In this document: positions 41,254 through 49,567 of the stretch, piece after piece
Layout: the number at the start of each line of letters is the position of its first letter
Numbering within the stretch: the stretch's first letter is position 1
Assembly: GCF_002946835.1 (NCBI RefSeq)
Contig: NZ_CP026652.1
Coordinates: forward strand, 3,162,001 to 3,226,000
Length of the DNA: 64,000 nt
Reading direction: 5' to 3'
From: Streptomyces dengpaensis
GTDB taxonomy: Bacteria > Actinomycetota > Actinomycetes > Streptomycetales > Streptomycetaceae
Program-made: the position numbers and the translations under genes
The notes under the pieces: model-generated
Database searches by the model: none
The model's input: the letters and a program-made list of their open reading frames with translations, nothing else
What the model was told of the DNA's origin: nothing

Positions 41254-42528
41254 ATGACGTCGACGGCGACACCGAAGTTCTCCGTCTTCACCCCCAGCCA
41301 CCGGCCCCGTTTCCTCGATGAGTGCCTGGCGACTCTGCAGGCGCAGACCTGTTCCGACTGGGAGTGGATCGTCCTGCTCAACAACGGCGCCCGGTGGCGG
41401 CCGGAGCGGCACGACGACAGGGTCCGCGTGGAGATCGCGGACGACGTCAAGGGCGTCGGAGCGGCGAAGCGCAGGGCCTGTGAACTGGCCCGCGGCGAGA
41501 TCCTCGTGGAACTCGACCACGACGACCTGCTGGCGAAGGCGTGCCTGGCGGAGCTTAGCAAGGCGTTCGACGCGCATCCCGAGGCCGTCTTCGTCTACAG
41601 CAACACCGCGCAGATCACCGAGGACGGAAAGCGGGACGACAACCGTTTCGACGAGACGTTCGGCTGGCAGTACGAGGAGGTGAAGGTCGACGGCCGCAAG
41701 CTGCTGCAGGTCGTCTCCCTGGCGCCGACGCCGCACAACGTCGCCTACATCTGGTACGCGCCCAACCATGTGCGGGCGTTCCGCAAGGAGAGCTACGAGA
41801 AGGCCGGCGGGTACGACGCAGAGCTCACGGTCCTGGACGACCAGGACCTGATGTGCCGCCTCTTCCACGTCGGCGACTTCCACCACATCAACCGCTGCCT
41901 GTACCTCCAGCGGGTTCACTCCGGGAACACCCAGAGCGACCCGGAGATCAACGCGCACATCCAGCGCCGGACGGTCGCCCTGTACGACAAGTACATCGAG
42001 GCCAACGCCCTCGCCTGGACCTACCGGCGCGGACTGCTCGCGCTGGACCTCGGCGCGGCCCACCGGAAGCCGCCGGGCTACGTCGGCGTGGACCAGCGGC
42101 CGGGAGAGGGTGTCGACATCGTCGCGACCCTGCCGGGGAAGCTGGACCTGCCCGACGGCTCCGTCGGCCTGATGCGGGCGAGGGACTTCCTCGAGTACGT
42201 GCCCGCGAAGGTGCCGCTGATCAACGAGCTGTACCGGCTGCTGGCGCCCGGTGGCATGCTCCTCACCATGACGCCCAGCTCCGACGGCCGCGGCGCGTAC
42301 CAGGACCCCACGCACGTCGCCTACTACAACGAGAACTCGTTCTGGTACTACACGGACGACCAGTACCGCACCTTCGTGCCGGACCTCGAGGCCCGGTTCC
42401 AGTCGTCGCGACTGGTCACCTACTTCCCGAGTGAGTTCCACTCCCAGAACGACATCTCGTACGTGGTCGCCAACCTCATCGCGATGAAGGACGGCACCGC
42501 GCGGTGCGGCGGAAAGCTCCTGGTCTAG
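41254..42528 (+). CDS. Family 2 glycosyltransferase fused to methyltransferase-like domain
   Basis: 424 residues. Residues 1-235 are a GT-A glycosyltransferase (FSVFTPSHRPRFLDECLATL, GAAKRRACELARGEILVELD, then DHDD as the metal motif, and VLDDQDLMCRL). Residues from about 245 resemble a class I SAM-dependent methyltransferase: LLALDLGAAHRKPPGYVGVD, a degenerate motif IV, and LYRLLAPGGMLLTMTPSSDG. It has no membrane segment. It may transfer and modify a sugar on a glycan or glycoprotein; donor and acceptor are unknown. It lies between two TPR genes. Confidence 0.85.
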   Translation: MTSTATPKFSVFTPSHRPRFLDECLATLQAQTCSDWEWIVLLNNGARWRPERHDDRVRVEIADDVKGVGAAKRRACELARGEILVELDHDDLLAKACLAELSKAFDAHPEAVFVYSNTAQITEDGKRDDNRFDETFGWQYEEVKVDGRKLLQVVSLAPTPHNVAYIWYAPNHVRAFRKESYEKAGGYDAELTVLDDQDLMCRLFHVGDFHHINRCLYLQRVHSGNTQSDPEINAHIQRRTVALYDKYIEANALAWTYRRGLLALDLGAAHRKPPGYVGVDQRPGEGVDIVATLPGKLDLPDGSVGLMRARDFLEYVPAKVPLINELYRLLAPGGMLLTMTPSSDGRGAYQDPTHVAYYNENSFWYYTDDQYRTFVPDLEARFQSSRLVTYFPSEFHSQNDISYVVANLIAMKDGTARCGGKLLV

Positions 42529-42540
42529 ACCCCGCGGAAC

Positions 42541-42583
42541 AGCAGGCGCCCGGTGGACCGTGAGGTTCCGCCGGGCACCTGCT
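42541..42583 (+). terminator. Hairpin after the glycosyltransferase fusion gene
   Basis: AGCAGG-C-GCCCGG pairs with CCGGGC-A-CCTGCT around a 17-base loop, giving a 13-position stem with one mismatch. It starts 13 bases after the stop codon. Confidence 0.6.
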
Positions 42584-42609
42584 CTGTCATTCGGGTGGTT
42601 TGCACGCCC

Positions 42610-42720
42610 CAAGCGCCTGCCGAACGGCGGCGCCATCGGGGCGGCCTCGTAACGTCGGTGTCGGCCACCTGAGGTAAGACGTATCCATCCATCCTCTGCT
42701 ATTCCATGAGATGTGACAAA
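42610..42720 (+). promoter_or_regulatory. Duplicated promoter module of the TPR genes
   Basis: GAACGGCGGC (42622) and CCTCGTAACGTCGGTG (42645-42660) repeat the arrangement at 40523 and 40546-40561 with identical 24-bp spacing, while the bases between differ. Conserved blocks at fixed spacing suggest a promoter or activator site rather than simple recent duplication. Confidence 0.5.
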
Positions 42721-43308
42721 ATGACACGTAGGAGATTGTGGGCAGGGCTCGTAGCGACGGCGACGGTCGCCACCGGGGTGACCGTCTGGGCGCTTCAATC
42801 CCCGTCGTCCGTGCTGTCGGAATCCAAGTCCGCGTCCGTGACCCGGAACAGCAAGCCGGCAGAGGCACTCTTGCAGTCCGCACTTCAGCGCCAGACGCAC
42901 CAGGATTCCCTTGGGGCTGCCCGGGACTACCGGCGTGTGCTGGAACTGGACCCCGAGAACAAGCTCGCCTGGTACGGCCTCGGCGCCATCGAGCAGCAGA
43001 ACGGCAGGACGGCGGATGCCCGTGCAGCGTACGAGAAGGCTCTCGAGACCGATCCGAAATTCATGTCCGCGCTTTACAGCGAGGCGTTGCTGCTGAGGTC
43101 GAGCGATCCCGACCGGGCCATTGAGCTCTTGAAGCGTGCCGTTGCCGCCGATCCGAAGGCCACCGCGATCCAGGTGGAACTGGGTAACCTCCTGGCCGAG
43201 CAGCACCGCAAGGGCGAGGCCGAGGATGTGTTCCGTCATGCGGTCGCGGTCGACCACCAGATCCTTTCCCAAGTGCCGGAAGAGTTCCGGAGTTCCGTGA
43301 GCCGCTGA
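42721..43308 (+). CDS. Membrane-anchored TPR protein B
   Basis: 195 residues, a paralogue of the protein at 40626. The N-terminal hydrophobic helix is LVATATVATGVTVWAL. TPR units are DYRRVLELDPENKLAWYGLG, ARAAYEKALETDPKFMSALY and AIELLKRAVAADPKATAIQV. SSDPDRA and SQVPEEFR are shared with copy A. It probably scaffolds an envelope or glycan complex. ATG 42721 (MTRRRLWAG) matches the start of copy A; an in-frame ATG five codons earlier is less likely. It is convergent with rmlD. Confidence 0.85.
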   Translation: MTRRRLWAGLVATATVATGVTVWALQSPSSVLSESKSASVTRNSKPAEALLQSALQRQTHQDSLGAARDYRRVLELDPENKLAWYGLGAIEQQNGRTADARAAYEKALETDPKFMSALYSEALLLRSSDPDRAIELLKRAVAADPKATAIQVELGNLLAEQHRKGEAEDVFRHAVAVDHQILSQVPEEFRSSVSR

Positions 43309-43335
43309 GTACCTGGCGGCGCGGACGACACCAGG

Positions 43336-43377
43336 GAAGGCGCCCTGCGGACCCATCTGGTTCCGCAGGGCGCCTTC
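43336..43377. terminator. 16-bp perfect-stem terminator between TPR gene and rmlD
   Basis: GAAGGCGCCCTGCGGA / TCCGCAGGGCGCCTTC has a 10-base loop and touches the rmlD stop codon. It probably terminates both convergent units. Confidence 0.85.
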
Positions 43378-44288
43378 TACCTGTGGCGGGCGCTCGCGCG
43401 CGCCGCGGCGGCCGACCCGGCGAACGCGGGTTCCTTGAGGGCGGCCACCAGCTGGTCGTCCCACGGGGGGAGGGGGGCGAGACCGGCCCGCAGCCAGTTG
43501 CCGTGGCCGAGGACACCGAAGGCCGGGCGGGCGGCCGGACGCGGGAACTTGTCCGAGCCGACCGGGCGGATCCGCTCGGGATCGAGGCCGCTGAGCCGGA
43601 AGGTCTCACGCGCCAGACCGCACCATGTGGTGCGGCCGGCCGCCGTGCCGTGGTAGATGCCGGCCGGTGCCTGTCCGGTCAGCGCGGCACTGCCGAGGGC
43701 GGCCAGCTGCCGGGCGAGCGCCCGGGACCATGTCGGCTGGCCGTGCTGGTCGGCCACCACGTCCAAGGTCTCGTGCCGGGACGCGAGTTCGAGCATGGTG
43801 GCCGCGAAGTTCGGGCCGTGCGCGCCGTAGAGCCAGGCGGTGCGCACGACGTAGCCGGTGCGCGGCAGCAGTTCGAGGACTGCCCGCTCCCCCGCCAGTT
43901 TGCTCCGCCCGTACGCGTTGACGGGCCCCGTCGGCGCGTCTTCGGGGTACGGCCGACGGCCGTCGCCCGGGAACACGTAGTCGGTGGAGATGTGGAGCAG
44001 GAGCGCGCCGCTGTCCGCGCAGGCGCGTGCGAGGTGGCGGACGCCCGTGCCGTTCACGGCTGTGGCCGCCGCCTCGGACCGCTCGGCGCCGTCGACGTCC
44101 GTCCAGGCGGCACAGTTGACGACCACTCGGTGGCCGGTGACGGCGGCGCGGACGGCTGTCGGGTCGGTGATGTCGAGCCTGTCTCGGCTCAGTCCCGTGA
44201 CCTCGGCGTCCGGATCGCCGGCGAGCTCGGCCAGCACGTCCTGGCCGAGGAGCCCGCGTGCGCCGGTCACCAGCCAGCTGGTTGTCAT
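43377..44288 (-). CDS. rmlD: dTDP-4-dehydrorhamnose reductase
   Basis: 303-residue SDR enzyme. The N-terminal Rossmann motif is WLVTGARGLLGQDVLAELAG, followed by LDITDPTAV, VVNCAAWTDVDGAE, LLHISTDYVFPGDG and YGRSKLAGE with the Tyr-x-x-x-Lys pair. It catalyses the last step to dTDP-L-rhamnose using NADPH. ATG 44288 overlaps the rmlB stop (ATGA); upstream in-frame codons belong to rmlB in another frame. It is the last gene of the rml operon. Confidence 0.95.
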   Translation of the reverse strand: MTTSWLVTGARGLLGQDVLAELAGDPDAEVTGLSRDRLDITDPTAVRAAVTGHRVVVNCAAWTDVDGAERSEAAATAVNGTGVRHLARACADSGALLLHISTDYVFPGDGRRPYPEDAPTGPVNAYGRSKLAGERAVLELLPRTGYVVRTAWLYGAHGPNFAATMLELASRHETLDVVADQHGQPTWSRALARQLAALGSAALTGQAPAGIYHGTAAGRTTWCGLARETFRLSGLDPERIRPVGSDKFPRPAARPAFGVLGHGNWLRAGLAPLPPWDDQLVAALKEPAFAGSAAAARASARHR

Positions 44289-45259
44289 CGCAGCTCGGCC
44301 CTCTCCTTGAGCGGCTCCCACCAGGAGCGGTGTGCGCGGTACCAGGCGACCGTGGCGGCCAGGCCCTCCGTGAAGGACACCTGCGGGGCGTAGCCGAGCT
44401 GCTCACGGATCTTGCTGTCGTCCAGCGAGTAGCGCAGGTCGTGGCCTTTGCGGTCGGCCACGTACTCGACCCGGTCCCAGCCGGCGCCGACCGCGTCCAG
44501 CAGCAGGCCGGTGAGCTTGTGGTTGCTCAGCTCGGTCCCGCCGCCGATGTGGTAAACCTCTCCGGCCCTTCCGCCCTTCAGGACCAGTTCGATGCCCTGG
44601 CAGTGGTCGGAGACGTGCAGCCAGTCGCGGATGTTGCGGCCGTCTCCGTACAGGGGGACCGTGTTCCCGTCGATCAGGTTGGTGATGAAGAGCGGGATGG
44701 CCTTCTCGGGGAACTGGTACGGCCCGTAGTTGTTGGTGCACCGGGTGACCACCACGTCGAGGCCGTGGGTGCGGTGGTAGGCGAGCGCCAGCAGGTCGGA
44801 GCCGGCTTTCGACGCGGAGTACGGGGAGTTCGGCGCCAAAGGCCACCCTTCGGTCCATGAGCCTTCGCTGATCGAGCCGTAGACCTCGTCGGTGGAGACG
44901 TGCACGAATCGGCCGACACCGTGCCGGCGGGCCGCGTCCAAAAGCACCTGCGTGCCCATCACATTGCTGCGAACGAACGGACCGGCCCCGTAGATCGACC
45001 GGTCCACGTGCGACTCGGCGGCGAAATGGACCACCGCGTCCTGGCCCGTCATCACCTGGTCGACCACGTCCGGCTCGCAGATGTCGCCCCGGACAAGGGT
45101 GTAGCCCGAATGTTCCGACACCGGTGCCAGATTGGCCTCGACCCCCGAGTAGGTGAGTTTGTCGAGGACGGTGATCCGCGCTGTCGGATCCGATTCCAGC
45201 CGTCGGCGGACGTATTCCGAACCGATGAATCCGGCGCCGCCGGTCACAAGGATGCGCAT
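44285..45259 (-). CDS. rmlB: dTDP-glucose 4,6-dehydratase
   Basis: 324-residue extended SDR. MRILVTGGAGFIGSEYVRR binds NAD, VVHFAAESHVDRSI and VHVSTDEVYGSI are diagnostic, and PYSASKAGSDLLALAYHRTH gives Tyr-x-x-x-Lys. YGDGRNIRDWLHVSDHC is also typical. It makes dTDP-4-keto-6-deoxyglucose, the second step to dTDP-L-rhamnose. GGAG precedes ATG 45259. It is separated from the upstream rml genes by the collagen-like gene and a 276-bp gap. Confidence 0.96.
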   Translation of the reverse strand: MRILVTGGAGFIGSEYVRRRLESDPTARITVLDKLTYSGVEANLAPVSEHSGYTLVRGDICEPDVVDQVMTGQDAVVHFAAESHVDRSIYGAGPFVRSNVMGTQVLLDAARRHGVGRFVHVSTDEVYGSISEGSWTEGWPLAPNSPYSASKAGSDLLALAYHRTHGLDVVVTRCTNNYGPYQFPEKAIPLFITNLIDGNTVPLYGDGRNIRDWLHVSDHCQGIELVLKGGRAGEVYHIGGGTELSNHKLTGLLLDAVGAGWDRVEYVADRKGHDLRYSLDDSKIREQLGYAPQVSFTEGLAATVAWYRAHRSWWEPLKERAELR

Positions 45260-45535
45260 AGTTCTCCGAGTTTTCTTGCTGCCCGGCGTTCAGCACCGGG
45301 GGTGTGACTGGTCACCCAAGTATCTGCGCCACTTACGCTACTCAGGGCTGCAGCATCTCCCAGGCAGGCAGGACCGATTCACGCTGGTGTTGTCGATTAC
45401 GAGCCGGCGCATTCCTCGATTCCGCGGGCGCGGGCAGAATGCGGACGGTGCCCGCCAGGCCGAAGCCTCGCGGGCACCGTCGTTCATTCCCAGGTAAAGC
45501 GGGCGGCCGGTACGGCACCGCCGCTCACATGGGAG
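45260..45535. other. Gap between collagen-like gene and rmlB
   Basis: 276 bp with no gene. It contains an 11-bp-stem terminator (45445-45480) downstream of the collagen-like gene and presumably a separate promoter for rmlB-rmlD. Confidence 0.5.
45445..45480 (-). terminator. Terminator after the collagen-like gene
   Basis: ACGGTGCCCGC / GCGGGCACCGT, a perfect 11-bp stem with a 14-base loop, lies 56 bases beyond the collagen-like stop on the minus strand. Confidence 0.75.
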
Positions 45536-46285
45536 TCACGGGCCAGGAACCGGGCTGCAGACCGCGAAGGCCTGGATGGTGCCAGTGCTCGGGAATTGGC
45601 CGGCGGCCTGCCATCCGTCGGTCGGGGAGCTCTTGAACGGGGTACTCCTAAGCGTCATGGAGACGACGTTGGGAGGGCCCTCGATGTATCCGCCGCCGGT
45701 GACGACATCGTTGCCGATGCAGAAGGCTTCCGACGAGACAGTGGTCCCGCCCAACCCGGAAACCACCTCGCCGGGCACGACGTAGGTGGAAATCGAGCCC
45801 ACGCCCGACGCACCCTGGCTACCCTGCGCGCCCTGCGCGCCCTGGGCACCCTGCGCGCCCTGAGCACCCTGCGCGCCCTGAGCACCCTGCACGCCTGCGC
45901 CCGTTGCGCCCTGGGCACCCTGCGCGCCCTGAGCACCCTGGACACCCACACCGTTGGCGCCCTGCGCGCCCTGAGCGCCCTGAGCGCCCTGCGGACCCTG
46001 CGGACCCCGCGGACCCTGCGCGCCCTGCGGACCCCGCGCGCCCTGCGGACCCCGCTTGCCTTCCTTGCCCGGCTTGCCCTGGGCCCCCTGGGGGCCCCGG
46101 TCGCCCCGGTCGCCGCTCTTTTCTTTTTCACCGTACGAGCTGACAGTGGTGTCGACGCCCGACCTGTCGATCGCGTCGGCGATGGCCACCGAGCTCGGCG
46201 CAGCGTTGAGCACCACCGCGAGAGCGCCCGCCGACACCAGCGTGGCGGACCTCAGGCGTGAACTTCGAATCGTTCTACGGTTCAA
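45536..46285 (-). CDS. Secreted collagen-like (Gly-X-Y) repeat protein
   Basis: 249 residues. A signal peptide ([20 protein letters not shown]...VAIADA) precedes about 60 residues of linker. Then come more than 35 Gly-X-Y triplets, first mixed ([20 protein letters not shown]), then mostly GAQ, with two short breaks at GANGVGVQG and GATGAGVQG. The last 85 residues form a globular domain with Cys in AFCIGND and FAVCSPVPG. There is no LPxTG or membrane anchor. Bacterial collagen-like proteins trimerise and are often surface glycoproteins. The start is TTG 46285 after GAGGAAGG. It lies between rmlC and rmlB. Confidence 0.88.
   Translation of the reverse strand: MNRRTIRSSRLRSATLVSAGALAVVLNAAPSSVAIADAIDRSGVDTTVSSYGEKEKSGDRGDRGPQGAQGKPGKEGKRGPQGARGPQGAQGPRGPQGPQGAQGAQGAQGANGVGVQGAQGAQGAQGATGAGVQGAQGAQGAQGAQGAQGAQGAQGSQGASGVGSISTYVVPGEVVSGLGGTTVSSEAFCIGNDVVTGGGYIEGPPNVVSMTLRSTPFKSSPTDGWQAAGQFPSTGTIQAFAVCSPVPGP
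45810..46095. repeat. 9-bp coding repeat array of the collagen-like gene
   Basis: On the plus strand the array appears as runs of CTGCGCGCC and CTGAGCGCC-like nonamers encoding Gly-Ala-Gln and Gly-Pro-Gln. It is likely to vary in copy number between strains. Confidence 0.8.
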
Positions 46286-46446
46286 GAGAACCTTCCTCAG
46301 GAACTGGGAGGGAATCAGGCCGCAAGCGCGCGCACCCGGTGCGCTTTATTCGCATGCGCGTCACGTCGCCTTTGGCTACGGACAAAGCCATTCTTAATCT
46401 CTCGGCAATCGAATGGTCACGGATCACGCCACGACTTGCGCGAGGA
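46286..46446. other. Leader of the collagen-like gene
   Basis: 161 bp between rmlC and the collagen-like gene, less GC-rich than average (for example ATTAAGAATGG on the minus strand). This gap, together with the terminator downstream, suggests the collagen-like gene has its own promoter. Confidence 0.4.
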
Positions 46447-47091
46447 TCACCCGTGCGGCCTCAGTGGACCTACATTCTCCGTGTCTTCCTCGCAGATTCC
46501 TTTGGCGAGCCCTCTGCGATACGCGGTGCAGCCCTCGAAGGAAGGCAGCAGACCTTGTCGCCCGGCTTCCTCCAGCGTGGGCGCAGTGGCGTCCTTGTCG
46601 GAAAGGTGCGGGGCGAGTTCCTCGGGCCAGGCGATGGCCAACTCGGGGTCGAGCGGGTTGATCCCGTGTTCGCGCTGCGGCGCGTATCCCTGTGAACAGA
46701 GGTATACGACGGTGGAATTGTCCTCCAGCGCCATGAAGGCGTGGCCCAGCCCTTCCGAGATGTACACGCAGCGGTGCGTCGTGTCGTCGAGTCTGACCGC
46801 CTCCCACCTCCCGAAGCTCGGAGAACCGGTGCGGATGTCGACCACCACGTCGAGGACGGCGCCGCTGACGCAAGTGACGTACTTGGCCTGGCCCGGTGGG
46901 ACCGATGCGTAGTGGATGCCGCGGAGGGTGCCGATAACGGAGCGGGAGCAGTTGGCCTGCTCGAGTCGGAGCCCCTGGCCGATGGAATCACGAAACCCTT
47001 CACTCTTGAACCACTCGTGGAATCTGCCCCTGCCGTCCGCGAACACCTTGGGCGTGTCTACCCAGGCCCCTTCGATACCCAGTGGCTCCAT
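46447..47091 (-). CDS. rmlC: dTDP-4-dehydrorhamnose 3,5-epimerase
   Basis: 214-residue cupin epimerase. Signs are DGRGRFHEWFKSEGF, LRLEQANCSRSVIGTLRGIH with the catalytic His region, KYVTCVSGAVLDVVVDIRTG, VYISEGLGHAFMALEDNSTV and YAPQREHGINPLDPELAIAW. It epimerises C3 and C5 of dTDP-4-keto-6-deoxyglucose. ATG 47091 follows AAGGAG. It lies 30 bp after rmlA. The C-terminal 20 or so residues extend beyond the usual family end. Confidence 0.95.
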   Translation of the reverse strand: MEPLGIEGAWVDTPKVFADGRGRFHEWFKSEGFRDSIGQGLRLEQANCSRSVIGTLRGIHYASVPPGQAKYVTCVSGAVLDVVVDIRTGSPSFGRWEAVRLDDTTHRCVYISEGLGHAFMALEDNSTVVYLCSQGYAPQREHGINPLDPELAIAWPEELAPHLSDKDATAPTLEEAGRQGLLPSFEGCTAYRRGLAKGICEEDTENVGPLRPHG

Positions 47092-47121
47092 GTGAATGCT
47101 CCTTTTCGCCGCACAGTCGGT

Positions 47122-48054
47122 TCAGGGCCGGCCCAGGGGTTCTTCGTGGCGCGATCCCCCGCCTCTCTGGGGCACGACGACATATCGGTAGTCCTCCAGC
47201 AGTCCCAGCAGATAGTGGCCGTACCCGCTCTTCAGCAGGGGCTGGGCCAGTTCCCGGAGCCGGTCGTCATCGATCAGGCCGGCACGCCACACCGCTTCCT
47301 CCACGCATCCGACCTTGAAGCCCTGGCGCTCCTCGATCACCCGGACGAACTCCGAAGCCTGCATCATGGAGGTGAAGGTCCCGGTGTCCAGCCAGGCGGT
47401 GCCGCGGTCCAGTCGCGTGACGTGCAGCGTCCCGGCCTCCAGATAGACCCGGTTGAGGTCGGAGATCTCCAACTCGCCCCGGGCGCTGGGCCGCAGACCG
47501 CGGGCGATGTCCACGACGTGATGGTCGTAGAAGTAGAGGCCGGGCACGGCGTAGCGGGACTTCGGCCGGGCCGGTTTCTCCTCGATGGACAGCGCCATGC
47601 CCGACTCGTCGAATTCCACCACGCCGTAGGCCGAGGGGTTGACGACCTGGTAGGCGAACACCCTGCCGCCCTTGAGGTCGTCGTCGTGGCGGGCCAACCG
47701 GGTGCCGAGGCCGCTCCCGTGGAAGATGTTGTCGCCCAGGATCAGGGCCACCGACTCGCTGCCGATGAAGTCGGCCCCCAGGAGGAAGGCCTGGGCGATG
47801 CCCTCCGGACGCTCCTGCGCCATGTACTCGAGCCGCAGGCCCAGTTGACTGCCGTCGCCGAGCAAGCGGCGGAACTGGTACTGGTCTTGAGGGGTGGTGA
47901 TGATCAGGATCTCGTGGACACCGGCCATCACCAGCGTGGAAAGCGGGTAATAGATCATCGGTTTGTCGAAAACCGGCAGCAGTTGCTTCGACACAGAGTG
48001 GGTCAGTGGCCACAGTCGCGAGCCGGTGCCCCCGGCCAGGAGAATTCCTCGCAT
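47122..48054 (-). CDS. rmlA: Glucose-1-phosphate thymidylyltransferase
   Basis: 310-residue nucleotidyltransferase. [18 protein letters not shown] and [20 protein letters not shown] form the active site. [12 protein letters not shown] binds metal, [20 protein letters not shown] is sugar-binding, and [20 protein letters not shown] is also present. It starts the dTDP-L-rhamnose pathway. ATG 48054 is the first gene of the minus-strand rml cluster, divergent from a GT-C glycosyltransferase. Confidence 0.96.
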   Translation of the reverse strand: MRGILLAGGTGSRLWPLTHSVSKQLLPVFDKPMIYYPLSTLVMAGVHEILIITTPQDQYQFRRLLGDGSQLGLRLEYMAQERPEGIAQAFLLGADFIGSESVALILGDNIFHGSGLGTRLARHDDDLKGGRVFAYQVVNPSAYGVVEFDESGMALSIEEKPARPKSRYAVPGLYFYDHHVVDIARGLRPSARGELEISDLNRVYLEAGTLHVTRLDRGTAWLDTGTFTSMMQASEFVRVIEERQGFKVGCVEEAVWRAGLIDDDRLRELAQPLLKSGYGHYLLGLLEDYRYVVVPQRGGGSRHEEPLGRP

Positions 48055-48191
48055 GGCAGCACCCTAGGCGAAATGCCCATAAACGCCGGTTTGTTACACG
48101 TCGCTAAGGGGTGTTTCGGACATACTGATCGCCGCCGCGCCCGGACGCCGTCCGCACGGCGCGATCGAGCGCGACCTGAACGGAGTCCGGA

Positions 48192-49472
48192 ATGCCCGAC
48201 ACAGCCGCCGAGGCCCCCCGCCGGCACACCGCCGATTCGACCGTGCTGGCGCTGGCCGCATACACCACGGTGACGGTAGCCCTCCTGGTCCGTGTGCTTC
48301 TGCTGCCCGGCGAGTCGGGCGACTATGTCACCTTTCTCGAGCCCTGGTACTGGCACATCGTGAGCCACGGCGGGTTCCACGCTCTCGCTGACCCCAGCTT
48401 CTCGGACTACAACGTCCCCTACCTCTATCTGATGGCCGCGCTGACCTACCTGCCGCTGTCGTCGCTGGTGGGCATCAAGTGTGTCTCGATGCTGTTCGAC
48501 CTGGCGCTGGCGTACTACGCCTTCCGCATGGTGTCCCTGTTGCGGCCCACGCACCGCTGGGCGGCCATCGGCGCGGCCGCGGTCGTACTCTTCCTGCCCA
48601 CTGTCGTCACCAACAGCGGTTGGTGGGGGCAGTGCGACGCCGTCTACACGGCCTTCCTGGTCGGTGGGGTCCACTACGTGCTGCGCCACCGGCCGTGGTG
48701 GGCGTGCACGTTCTTCGGGATCGCGCTGGCGTTCAAGTTCCAGGCCGTTTTCCTCTTCCCCTTCCTGCTCGTACTGGTGCTGGTGGGACGGGTGCCGTGG
48801 CGGTGCCTGCTCGCCGTTCCCGCGGCGTACCTCGCACTCGCTGTCCCGGCCCTCGTGATCGGCGCCGACCCGGGGCGGCTGCTGACGGTCTACGCCCGGC
48901 AGACGGACACGTACCACTTCCTCACCGTCAACGCGCCGTCCGTCTACCAGTTCGTGTCGGTGCCAGGTGACCCCAACCCCGTGCGCAGCGCGGGCGTTCT
49001 GGTCGCGGGGGTGCTGGTGTCGCTCCTGATGGGGCTGGCGGTCTGGTCCCTGCGGCGCGGCCGACGCGGCGTGCCGGACTCCGGCCTTCGCGTGCCGGCA
49101 CTCACGGACACCCGGATCGTGTTGCTGGCCACCTGCTCCGCGATCGTGGTGCCGTTCCTGCTGCCCTCGATGCACGAGCGGTACTTCTACGTCGCAGACG
49201 TGTTCACCGTGATGGCCGCGTTCCTGCGGCCCCGGCAGCTTTGGTACGTGCCGGTGCTGGTGCAGCTCGCCTCGTTCGGCAGTTACCTGGTGTGCGTTGC
49301 CCCGCGCGTGGCTCCGTATCTGTCGATGCCTGCGCACGGTGTGCTGATGCTGCTGGCGCTGATGGCCGTGCTCCGGACGACGGTCCACGAGTTCCGCCAC
49401 GGACCCGAAGCACCGAGCATGCCCGGCCAGCCGGTCGCCGGCAGGACCACGTCCGAGCCGGCCCGGACGTAG
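48192..49472 (+). CDS. GT-C type polyprenol-dependent glycosyltransferase
   Basis: 426 residues with ten or more membrane segments. The first external loop carries the acidic signature ESGDYVTFLEPWYWHIVSHG, as in mannosyltransferase/PMT-like GT-C enzymes. NSGWWGQCDAVYTAFLVGGV, IALAFKFQAVFLFPFLLVLV and LPSMHERYFYVADVFTVMAA resemble Alg6/8-like bacterial members. It should move a sugar from a polyprenyl-phosphate donor to an acceptor outside the membrane. It is divergent from rmlA and convergent with a dolichol-phosphate-type glycosyltransferase that could supply its donor. Confidence 0.87.
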   Translation: MPDTAAEAPRRHTADSTVLALAAYTTVTVALLVRVLLLPGESGDYVTFLEPWYWHIVSHGGFHALADPSFSDYNVPYLYLMAALTYLPLSSLVGIKCVSMLFDLALAYYAFRMVSLLRPTHRWAAIGAAAVVLFLPTVVTNSGWWGQCDAVYTAFLVGGVHYVLRHRPWWACTFFGIALAFKFQAVFLFPFLLVLVLVGRVPWRCLLAVPAAYLALAVPALVIGADPGRLLTVYARQTDTYHFLTVNAPSVYQFVSVPGDPNPVRSAGVLVAGVLVSLLMGLAVWSLRRGRRGVPDSGLRVPALTDTRIVLLATCSAIVVPFLLPSMHERYFYVADVFTVMAAFLRPRQLWYVPVLVQLASFGSYLVCVAPRVAPYLSMPAHGVLMLLALMAVLRTTVHEFRHGPEAPSMPGQPVAGRTTSEPART

Positions 49473-49490
49473 CCCGGTAGCGGGAGTTCC

Positions 49491-49546
49491 CCCACTGCCG
49501 ACGGCCCGGCGCGCCGACGTCGGCGCGCCGGGCCGTCGGCAGTGGG
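49491..49546. terminator. 56-bp perfect palindrome between convergent genes
   Basis: The left arm 49491-49518 (CCCACTGCCGACGGCCCGGC...) is the exact reverse complement of 49519-49546, with no spacer, giving a 28-bp uninterrupted stem. It lies between the stops of two convergent genes, so a bidirectional terminator is the simplest reading. Confidence 0.8.
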
Positions 49547-49567
49547 ACCGAGCCTTTGCGGGACGGC

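Noticed and set aside
41047..43464. An 805-codon open frame on the minus strand
   Set aside because: It is the antisense shadow of the TPR and glycosyltransferase genes; its product has no domain and the plus-strand genes have clear motifs.
45810..46095. Assembly artefact or satellite repeat
   Set aside because: The 9-bp repeats keep one frame and give regular Gly-X-Y triplets between a signal peptide and a globular domain.
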